64,000 nt of DNA from VRUG01 sp965372745. Lineage in GTDB: Bacteria > Planctomycetota > Phycisphaerae > Sedimentisphaerales > Anaerobacaceae. A program made the translations under genes and the position numbers. Below are positions 8,643 through 15,885 of this stretch, piece by piece (the first letter of the stretch is position 1; each line of letters starts with the position of its first letter). The DNA lies in assembly GCA_965372745.1 (NCBI GenBank), contig CBDVDM010000003.1, positions 14,184 through 78,183 on the forward strand, in the 5' to 3' direction. The notes beneath the pieces were generated by a model. The model was not told where the DNA came from. It ran no database searches and saw only the letters and a list, made by a program, of their open reading frames with translations.

Positions 8643-9851
8643 TTGATGCTTATGGATATACTATTGCCTCAATTACTATTTAGGGTATATAAAAAAATGC
8701 TTAATCCCGGGCATAATTCAGCAGATATCGAAAAATGGCTTAAATTAACAAGAGCAGAGGGCGTTGGTTCAACCACATTCGCAAAGCTTATAAAGTATTT
8801 CGGCTCAGTGGACAGGGCTTTGGGCGCTTCGGTAAGTGAGTTTACGAGGATAGGCGGTATAGGCTTTAAAACAGCAGAGAAAATTGCAGCAACCTGCGGC
8901 AAATTTGACAGCGATGTTGAACTGGAATTAGCTCACAAACTTGGCGTCTGGATAATCAACTGGAATGATAGTCGTTATCCTGCTGTGTTGAAACAGATTT
9001 ATGACCCGCCGCCGGTGCTTTATATCAAAGGCAGTTTGACCAGGGACGACAACCTGTCTCTTGCCATAGTTGGTTCGCGGCGGTGCAGTTTATATGGACA
9101 GGAGCAGGCGTCGCGATTTGCGCATTTATTGGCCTCTGCTGGTTTTACTATTTGTTCAGGGATGGCCAGGGGTATAGATACCGCAGCCCATCAGGGAGTT
9201 TTATCTGCCGGCGGACGGACAATTGCTGTTCAGGGTTGTGGCCTTGCAAACATCTTTCCGCCGGAAAATGATAAATTATTCGAACTTATATCAGAATCCG
9301 GAGCCTGCATTAGTGAATTGCCGTTAAAGTACGAGCCGCTTTCGGAAAACTTTCCGCCTCGAAACAGGATAATATCAGGATTATCACTTGGTACAATCGT
9401 GATTGAAGCGGGTCTGCGTTCCGGTGCCCTAATCACAGCAAAAGCTGCAATGGAAAACAACAGGGAGGTTATGGCGGTACCGGGCAAGATTGATTCACCT
9501 TTAAGCAGGGGCCCTCATTTTTTAATTAAAGATGGCGCTATGCTTGTCGAATCCATAGATGATATTATGGAAGCACTTGGCGATATAGGAAAAAGATTGA
9601 AAGCTCATACAACTGAAGCTGTTGACCAGGCCGCTGACAATATTGACACACCTTTGTTTGATATAACACAATTGAAACTTAGTAACGACGAAAGGCTTGT
9701 ATACGATTGTTTGACCAACGAAGCAATTCATACCGAGCAGATTATCGTTGAATCTGATTTAAAACCTGCAAAAATTAATGCCGCTTTAGTTTCTCTAAGA
9801 CTGAAAGGTCTGATAAAACAGCTGCCGGGAAGCATGTTTTTGCGAAAATAA
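8643..9851 (+). CDS. dprA: DNA-processing protein DprA
   Basis: A DprA/Smf protein of up to 402 residues. In the family it loads RecA on incoming single-stranded DNA during natural transformation. The N-terminal helical (SAM/HhH-like) region includes LTRAEGVGSTTFAKLIKYFG. The Rossmann domain has LAIVGSRRCSLYG, FTICSGMARGIDTAAHQG and ELPLKYEPLSENFPPRNRIISG. The C-terminus has the winged-helix DprA domain. The start is uncertain: TTG 8643, ATG 8646 and ATG 8697 are all in frame, and only 8697 begins close to the usual DprA N-terminus. None has a strong ribosome-binding site. Confidence 0.93.
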   Translation: MMLMDILLPQLLFRVYKKMLNPGHNSADIEKWLKLTRAEGVGSTTFAKLIKYFGSVDRALGASVSEFTRIGGIGFKTAEKIAATCGKFDSDVELELAHKLGVWIINWNDSRYPAVLKQIYDPPPVLYIKGSLTRDDNLSLAIVGSRRCSLYGQEQASRFAHLLASAGFTICSGMARGIDTAAHQGVLSAGGRTIAVQGCGLANIFPPENDKLFELISESGACISELPLKYEPLSENFPPRNRIISGLSLGTIVIEAGLRSGALITAKAAMENNREVMAVPGKIDSPLSRGPHFLIKDGAMLVESIDDIMEALGDIGKRLKAHTTEAVDQAADNIDTPLFDITQLKLSNDERLVYDCLTNEAIHTEQIIVESDLKPAKINAALVSLRLKGLIKQLPGSMFLRK

Positions 9852-9912
9852 TTATATATCCACACCCAAAACAGGCAAGTACTCATATAGTGCCTTAAGA
9901 ACCGTTTTTTAC

Positions 9913-9941
9913 TTGATTTAGAGTTTTTTTTCTGCTACAAT
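9913..9941 (+). promoter_or_regulatory. Sigma-70-type promoter for the secreted cyclophilin gene
   Basis: TTGATT (9913-9918) and TACAAT (9936-9941) with a 17-base spacer. Predicted start near 9948, about 49 bases before the GTG start at 9997. Confidence 0.6.
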
Positions 9942-9996
9942 CATACAATTAGTGGGTGGTTAAAATTTCAATCCAAAATTAACTAAGGGGGTTCTG

Positions 9997-11874
9997 GTGA
10001 AAAGACTTGTTTTGTTCTTCATATTCTTGGCGTTAGTTACTCCGTGCTTGGCTGCAATACCAATAGTTCAGCTGGAAACCAATTATGGTAACATCGTTAT
10101 TGAACTTGATGAAGATGCTGCGCCTGTTACGGTTGCCAACTTTTTGATGTACGTTAATTCAGGTTTTTATGATGGCCTGATTTTTCATCGCACAATTGAT
10201 GGATTTATGATTCAAGGCGGTGGATTTGACAGAAATTTAAATGAGCAGGACCCCTGCGACCCTATAATAAATGAAAGCAGTAATGGCCTGAGCAACCTTC
10301 GCGGAACTATTGCAATGGCCAGAACCAGCGAACCGAATTCTGCGACTTCGCAATTTTTCATAAATCACGTTGACAATATAGCTGGCACGACGAACAATCT
10401 CGACTGGCAGGATGCGAATAATGTTGGCTATTGTGTTTTTGGTCATGTAATAAGTGATATGAATATTGTGGACGCTATAGCTCAGGTGCCGACCGTTAAT
10501 TTAGGAGGGGCCTTTGCCGCTCTTCCGGAGATACCGGTTGTTATATATTCTGCGTGTTTATTAGGTGATACTAGCGCTGACAGCAGTGTTAATCTGCTGG
10601 ATTTCAGCAATCTGGCTAATCAATGGCTGCAAGGTGACGGCAGCGATTCATTTAAGATAACAGAAGCTAATTCAGTAGCAGACGATTATTTTGGTTACTC
10701 AACTTCTATCGGCAGTGACTATGCAATTGTCGGAGCACCCGGAGATATACCTTATGGAAACAGCGCCGGCAGTTTATATGTTTACACAAAAGAAGATGGA
10801 AATTGGCTGTCATCGAACCCGCTTGTCCTTACTGCCTCTGACGCCTTGCCAGGAGACTGGTTCGGTTATTCTGCAGCAGTTAATACAGGTTATGCTGACA
10901 GTATAATTGCCGGAGCACCAGGAGCCGACAGCCAGACCGGTTCGGCATACATATTCGCACCTAATGATATTGACCCAAATAACTGGGACCAGCTGACAAA
11001 ATTAACTGCCTCTGATGGTATAGCAGATGATTGGTTCGGCAATTCTGTTTCTATCGATTCTATGCATGCAATAGTTGGGGCATATTATGATGACAACCAG
11101 GCCGGTGCTGCATATATTTTCCATGAAAATGAAAGTTGGTCGCAAAATGCCAAACTTACTGCTGCAGATGCCGTCTCTGGCGACAAATTCGGCAACAGTG
11201 TTTCCATCAGTGGAAACTATGCGATAGTTGGTGCATATATGGATGATAACGTTGGTGTTGACGCCGGTTCTGCATATATTTTCAAACTTTCCGGTTCGAC
11301 CTGGACTCAACAGGCTAAACTCATCGCATCGGATGCAGATGATGGCGACCAGTTTGGTTATTCAGTTTGTATCAACGGCGACTATGCGTTAGTAGGTGCT
11401 GTGGGAGATGACGACGACGGTAATTTTGCCGGGTCTGCATATATATTTAAACGAAATGGTACAACCTGGGTCGAGCAGGTAAAGCTTACTGCTAGTGACG
11501 CTGCAGCTTTTGACTGGTTTGGCTATTCGGTCTCTATAGATGCCGGCTTTGCAATCATAAGTTCGCGCTGGGATGATGATAAAGGGAGTAAATCAGGTTC
11601 AGCATACATTTTCAGACGTGATGGTATCAACTGGGTGCAGCAGACGAAGCTGACAGCTTTTGATGGAGCAGCCGACGACCATTTTGGAAATAGTGTTTCT
11701 TTAAGTGGCAACTATGCAATAACAGGCTCGCCTCAGGACGACGTTCAGGCCGGCAACTCCGGCTCAGCCTATATATTTGAAATATGTCCTTCTTATGATA
11801 TTACCGGTGACTGCATGGTTGATATGGATGATATTACAGCTATAGGCTTGAATTGGCTTATAGTGACCCCGTAA
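9997..11874 (+). CDS. Secreted cyclophilin-type PPIase fused to a seven-bladed FG-GAP propeller with dockerin-like segments
   Basis: A 625-residue exported protein. The GTG start has AAGGGGG six bases upstream. A signal peptide (residues 1-19, ending CLA) is followed by a cyclophilin domain (about 22-190) with FHRTIDGFMIQGGG, RGTIAMART and SATSQFFIN, so the active-site Arg, Phe and Gln are kept. A dockerin-like segment (DTSADSSVNLLDFSNLANQWL) leads into seven FG-GAP-like repeats of about 45 residues (L-T-A-S-D...D-x-FG-x-SVSI...AIVGA...GSAYIF), enough for one propeller. A second dockerin-like segment (DITGDCMVDMDDI) closes the protein. Role is inferred: protein folding or scaffolding outside the inner membrane. 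Confidence 0.85.
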   Translation: MKRLVLFFIFLALVTPCLAAIPIVQLETNYGNIVIELDEDAAPVTVANFLMYVNSGFYDGLIFHRTIDGFMIQGGGFDRNLNEQDPCDPIINESSNGLSNLRGTIAMARTSEPNSATSQFFINHVDNIAGTTNNLDWQDANNVGYCVFGHVISDMNIVDAIAQVPTVNLGGAFAALPEIPVVIYSACLLGDTSADSSVNLLDFSNLANQWLQGDGSDSFKITEANSVADDYFGYSTSIGSDYAIVGAPGDIPYGNSAGSLYVYTKEDGNWLSSNPLVLTASDALPGDWFGYSAAVNTGYADSIIAGAPGADSQTGSAYIFAPNDIDPNNWDQLTKLTASDGIADDWFGNSVSIDSMHAIVGAYYDDNQAGAAYIFHENESWSQNAKLTAADAVSGDKFGNSVSISGNYAIVGAYMDDNVGVDAGSAYIFKLSGSTWTQQAKLIASDADDGDQFGYSVCINGDYALVGAVGDDDDGNFAGSAYIFKRNGTTWVEQVKLTASDAAAFDWFGYSVSIDAGFAIISSRWDDDKGSKSGSAYIFRRDGINWVQQTKLTAFDGAADDHFGNSVSLSGNYAITGSPQDDVQAGNSGSAYIFEICPSYDITGDCMVDMDDITAIGLNWLIVTP

Positions 11875-11894
11875 CTTTTATTAACTTTATTTAA

Positions 11895-12170
11895 TTAAAA
11901 AGTGATTTTGAATTCCTTGTAATCAGGATTTAATGGCACATCTTCGACATTGGTTTGGTTGATATAACCTTCGAAAGATTCCTGAATATCTCTAATGCAA
12001 TCGTCTATATCTTTTGAGTGTCCCTGAACAATCATTTCCACACTGCCGTCTGATAGGTTACGTACCAGACCTTTCAGTTGACACCGGTTTGCTATATTGT
12101 AGGCGGTAAAGCGGAAGCCTATCCCTTGTACTCTGCCGGTAAAAATTATGTGTTTAGCTGTTTGACTCAT
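11895..12170 (-). CDS. acyP: Acylphosphatase
   Basis: A 91-residue cytosolic enzyme that hydrolyses acyl phosphates. The phosphate loop GRVQGIGFR holds the catalytic Arg, and the second catalytic residue, Asn, is in GLVRNLSDGSVE. Length and fold pattern are standard. It is a single gene, convergent with the cyclophilin gene, with only 20 bases between the stops. Confidence 0.93.
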   Translation of the reverse strand: MSQTAKHIIFTGRVQGIGFRFTAYNIANRCQLKGLVRNLSDGSVEMIVQGHSKDIDDCIRDIQESFEGYINQTNVEDVPLNPDYKEFKITF

Positions 12171-12232
12171 TTAATTTCGTATATTAACTTTAAACAATTT
12201 TGATTGCAAGTGAGTATAGTCATAAATTAAGG

Positions 12233-12261
12233 TTCACGAATTACAGCAGGTCGAGTATAAT
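12233..12261 (+). promoter_or_regulatory. Candidate promoter for the GAF/PP2C - cmk - plsC unit
   Basis: TTCACG (12233-12238) and a perfect TATAAT (12256-12261) with a 17-base spacer. The predicted start is near 12268, so the leader before the ATG at 12283 would be only about 15 bases. Confidence 0.45.
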
Positions 12262-12282
12262 CCTGAAAATTATGTTTGGTAG

Positions 12283-13566
12283 ATGATAATGTTAAAAAAG
12301 AAAAAGAAACAACAGCAGATACAAGAGCAGATTTACGAGCTTAGCACGCTTGTTGCGGGCAAGTTCTCACTTCAGCAGGTTTTGGACAGATTAGCCGAGG
12401 CAGCCGTCAAGACCACCGGTGCCAAGGCCTGCTCGATTCGATTGCTGGATGAAGAAGCTGGTGACCTGCAAATGCGAAGCACCTATGGTTTAAGCGAAGA
12501 GTACCGCAATAAAGGTGTTGTCTCGAAAAATGACACTGTTATTAAAGCTGCTTTTGCCGGCGAGGCGGTGGTGCTGGATGATATGAGGGTTGATGGAAGA
12601 GTAAAATATCGGGATGCTGCAATTAAAGAGGAACTTGTCAGTCAGCTGACCGTTGCCATGCTGTTTAGGAATAAAGCAATCGGCGTACTTCGATTGTACA
12701 GCCCTGAACCCAAACGTTTTAATGAGGACAATATTGCTCTTGCAAGAACGCTTGCTTCGCAGTGTGCAGTGGCAATAACAAATGCGAGGCTCTACGCACA
12801 GGTATTGGAAGGTGCGCATATTGCCGAACAGATGCGTCTGGCGGGAATTATTCAGCGAAGAATGATTCCGGAGAAACCCCCTGTCATACCAGGTGTAGAC
12901 ATTGCTGCTGCTTATATTCCATGTTTTGATGTAGGCGGTGACTTTTATGATTTTATTCAGATTAGTAACACCTGTTTTGCAGTAACAATTGCTGATGTGA
13001 TTGGCAAGGGTATGCCTGCTGCGATAATGATGAGTATGTTCAGAGGTGCTGTCAGGGCATATACAGATACCCAGGTAGGCAGCCAGATGATTGCAAAAAT
13101 TGTTACTAAGTTAAATAAAATGGCCTGTAGCGAGTGCAGGTTAGGCGAGTTTATTACGTTGTTTTATGCAGTGATTGATGTCAAAGATATGACGATAACA
13201 TATTGTAATTGCGGACACGAACCGACAGTGCTGATGAGTGGTGGACAGATTATAGATTTGGAAAAGGGTGGGCTGGTACTGGGAGTTATGGAAGATGCCG
13301 AATATGAAATAGAAACTTTAAAACTGCAAAACGACGATACGCTGCTCTTTTATACGGATGGCTTGATTGATGCAGCTAACTTTGAAGGTATGTTGTGGGG
13401 CAGGGAAAACATGTTAAACACACTTAAGAAGTTTGCCGATGTTCCAGCCAATCGAATGATTAAAGACATACTCGGCTATAGAAGGCGCTTCGTGGGATTG
13501 GCCAGGCAAAGTGATGATACAAGTATTGTGGTTGTCAGAATGAACGAGACGGCAAAACCGGATTAG
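12283..13566 (+). CDS. GAF-domain PP2C (SpoIIE/RsbU-type) serine phosphatase
   Basis: A 427-residue cytosolic protein. A short basic, Gln-rich start is followed by a GAF domain (about 20-170) and a SpoIIE-type PP2C domain (about 200-420). The phosphatase metal motifs are VGGDFYDF, ADVIGKGMPAA, CNCGHEP, LFYTDGLIDA and QSDDTSIVVV. RsbU-like enzymes dephosphorylate anti-anti-sigma factors in partner switching, but no anti-sigma or STAS gene is present nearby, so the target is unknown. Two in-frame ATG codons lie at 12283 and 12289. The stop directly abuts the cmk ATG, which suggests coupling. Confidence 0.88.
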   Translation: MIMLKKKKKQQQIQEQIYELSTLVAGKFSLQQVLDRLAEAAVKTTGAKACSIRLLDEEAGDLQMRSTYGLSEEYRNKGVVSKNDTVIKAAFAGEAVVLDDMRVDGRVKYRDAAIKEELVSQLTVAMLFRNKAIGVLRLYSPEPKRFNEDNIALARTLASQCAVAITNARLYAQVLEGAHIAEQMRLAGIIQRRMIPEKPPVIPGVDIAAAYIPCFDVGGDFYDFIQISNTCFAVTIADVIGKGMPAAIMMSMFRGAVRAYTDTQVGSQMIAKIVTKLNKMACSECRLGEFITLFYAVIDVKDMTITYCNCGHEPTVLMSGGQIIDLEKGGLVLGVMEDAEYEIETLKLQNDDTLLFYTDGLIDAANFEGMLWGRENMLNTLKKFADVPANRMIKDILGYRRRFVGLARQSDDTSIVVVRMNETAKPD

Positions 13567-14238
13567 ATGGCGAAATTAATTATAACAATTGATGGCCCTG
13601 CCGGAAGCGGTAAAAGTACTGTTGCCGGGCTTCTGGCAAAAAAACTCGGTATCAGCTTTTTAGATACCGGTGCGATGTATCGAGCAGTTACGCTGGCAGC
13701 GATTCAGGCCGGTATTGATATGGAAGTTGAGCAACAATTGCTTGACGTTCTCAATAGCACTGATTTTAAGTTTGCGATAAAGAATGACAAACTGGTTGTA
13801 GCGATTAATGGCAATGATGTTACAGAGCAAATACGCTCCCATGAAGTTACCGCCAATGCCTGGTATATTGCCTCTTCGGCCAAGGTTAGGGCCAAATTAG
13901 TTCAAATGCAAAGGCAAATTGCCGGCGATGAGGGAAAAATAGTCACTGAGGGAAGAGACCAGGGCACAGTCGCATTTCCGGATGCTAACATTAAATTCTT
14001 TTTAATTGCTGATGTTACCGAGCGGGCAAAGAGAAGGCATAAGGAGCTTCTTGCAAAAGGTGAACATGCAGACCATACCGAGGTACGAACTGCCATCGAG
14101 AAAAGGGATAAAAGCGACCGTGGCAGGGCGGTTGGCCCATTAAAACCTGCCGATAACGCTATACTAATTGACACTACGAATTTGGATGTAGATGAAGTTG
14201 TTAAAGAACTTTTGAATTATGTCAGAAAAAATACTTGA
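13567..14238 (+). CDS. cmk: Cytidylate kinase
   Basis: A 223-residue (d)CMP kinase. The P-loop is GPAGSGKST (10-18), followed by FLDTGAMYRAVTLAA, the CMP-binding EGRDQGTVAFPDA and RRHKELLAKG. It starts on the base after the upstream TAG stop and overlaps plsC by 20 bases. The cmk-plsC order is common in bacteria. Confidence 0.95.
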   Translation: MAKLIITIDGPAGSGKSTVAGLLAKKLGISFLDTGAMYRAVTLAAIQAGIDMEVEQQLLDVLNSTDFKFAIKNDKLVVAINGNDVTEQIRSHEVTANAWYIASSAKVRAKLVQMQRQIAGDEGKIVTEGRDQGTVAFPDANIKFFLIADVTERAKRRHKELLAKGEHADHTEVRTAIEKRDKSDRGRAVGPLKPADNAILIDTTNLDVDEVVKELLNYVRKNT

Positions 14239-14884
14239 GAAAAAACCGAATATGACATGGTATCGTTTCGCACGTTTTGCGGGCAGAATGTTCTGCAAAT
14301 TGTTTTTTAAGGTGCAGTTTTACGGCATGGAGAATATCCCGCAGGAAGGTGCATTTTTAATGGTGAGCAATCATCAAAGTCTTTTAGACCCTCTTTTTTG
14401 CGGTGCCTTCATCGAAAAGCCTTTATGTTTTCTTGCTCGGGACAGCCTTTTTAAAATCAGATTTTTTGGAAGATTGGTTGCCACACTCAACACCATACCT
14501 GTCAGAAGGGGCACTGCGGATTTATCCGCAGTTAAAGCGGTTATTGCCAGACTCAAAAAGGGTAATTCCGTTTGTCTTTATCCGGAAGCTACGCGTACCA
14601 GAGACGGCAGGATAGCTGCTCTTAAGCCGGGTTTTAGGCTTATATGCCGGCGTGGAAACGCGCCGGTAGTACCGGTGGTTATTGACGGTGCTTTTGAGTG
14701 TTGGCCGAGGCATAAAAAAATGTTCTCACCTGGCAGGATAGTTGTATCATACGGCAAAGTTATAACTGTTGAGCAGATAAACACGATGAGTGATGCCGAG
14801 TTCGCTGATAATTTGACGGATATTTTAAGAAAGATGCAAAGCGCCTGCCGCGAGCAGCAGGGCAAAGAACCTTATAATTATTGA
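14219..14884 (+). CDS. plsC: 1-acyl-sn-glycerol-3-phosphate acyltransferase (PlsC family)
   Basis: A 221-residue membrane-associated acyltransferase for phosphatidic acid synthesis. The catalytic NHxxxxD motif appears as SNHQSLLDP. The second motif appears as YPEATRTRDG, with Ala in place of the usual Gly in PEGTR. A third segment, PVVPVVIDGAF, fits the family. It overlaps the end of cmk by 20 bases. Sequence alone cannot separate AGPAT from related lysophospholipid acyltransferases. Confidence 0.9.
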   Translation: MSEKILEKKPNMTWYRFARFAGRMFCKLFFKVQFYGMENIPQEGAFLMVSNHQSLLDPLFCGAFIEKPLCFLARDSLFKIRFFGRLVATLNTIPVRRGTADLSAVKAVIARLKKGNSVCLYPEATRTRDGRIAALKPGFRLICRRGNAPVVPVVIDGAFECWPRHKKMFSPGRIVVSYGKVITVEQINTMSDAEFADNLTDILRKMQSACREQQGKEPYNY

Positions 14885-14913
14885 TTGTTGTAGCTACGTT
14901 CGTGTCTTACTTT

Positions 14914-15885
14914 TTAGAATAGAAGCCTTACTAATTCTACTGTAGAAGTTTTTCCCTCTTGAAGTTTCTTTCGCACGTCCTCTATAGAGTACTCACTTTT
15001 CTCTTCCACAATGAGCCGACAGTCTGATTCAAGTATAGAGGCAATGCGATTAACCGCAGCCTTCAGACTTAGAATCATGTGATTTCGCAAGTCGATGCAA
15101 AACCTATTCCATCGAATCTGCCGTTCGACGCCCAAATAATCATTTTGATAGCCGTGGAAAAGACCTCTCCCTAACCATCCGAAGGGAGCTGTTGCTTTTG
15201 CCAGCATCTTTAGATTTGAGGAATGATCATAGGTGCATAGCCTCCGTTTATCTAACGTCATAGATTCCGCTACCTGATTCATTAAGCGGTATTTCATAGC
15301 ATCAAAAAAACGTAATGCGCTTCGTGCTTTCCTCAAATCATGTCTCCAATTTGAAGGGGCCTGAAATACGAAAGTGTAGTCAGGATTTAAAGTTCGAATC
15401 CGGGAACAATCGTGTTTCTTTGCTATTGAAGAAGTTAACAGCTGGACAACATGACTGCCAAAAACAAGTACCTTACTGCCAGGAGCAGAAACCGGTGCGA
15501 AATTCATTTCGACTATCTTTTGCGAGTCCTTATTTTGTCCAAGTTGAAGCTCATATACAAAACGATCCTCGACAACAATCGTCCTCGCTATCATATCCAG
15601 AAATTGTGCTATATTGTAATTGATGTCTCTGGATTGCCCACCCACGAGTGTACGGAAGAAATCCATCACATCGTTATTTTCCGGTTCGAATCTGAAATTT
15701 ACAGAGGAAAATCGGCAACCGCCACGTTCATGTTTCCGACTACATTGACTGTATATTGCTACTCCAGCATCTTGCCCCATCATTTCGAGATTCGGGCTTC
15801 TGGGGAAGAAAGGGCCACTCGGTTCGAAAACTGAATTGCCTGACCATACGAGGTCATCTTTTTCGAATAAACTAAATTTTCTCAT
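14914..15885 (-). CDS. Unrecognised protein, second gene of a two-gene cassette
   Basis: A 323-residue protein that I do not recognise. It has no signal peptide, membrane segment or catalytic motif that I can name. It contains Arg-, Phe- and Asp-rich stretches such as FSSVNFRFEPENNDVMDFFRTLVGG, and a helical C-terminus ending in EEKSEYSIEDVRKKLQEGK. Its ATG overlaps the stop of the upstream 882-residue membrane protein by four bases (ATGA), so the two are very likely made together. Convergent with plsC. Confidence 0.7.
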   Translation of the reverse strand: MRKFSLFEKDDLVWSGNSVFEPSGPFFPRSPNLEMMGQDAGVAIYSQCSRKHERGGCRFSSVNFRFEPENNDVMDFFRTLVGGQSRDINYNIAQFLDMIARTIVVEDRFVYELQLGQNKDSQKIVEMNFAPVSAPGSKVLVFGSHVVQLLTSSIAKKHDCSRIRTLNPDYTFVFQAPSNWRHDLRKARSALRFFDAMKYRLMNQVAESMTLDKRRLCTYDHSSNLKMLAKATAPFGWLGRGLFHGYQNDYLGVERQIRWNRFCIDLRNHMILSLKAAVNRIASILESDCRLIVEEKSEYSIEDVRKKLQEGKTSTVELVRLLF

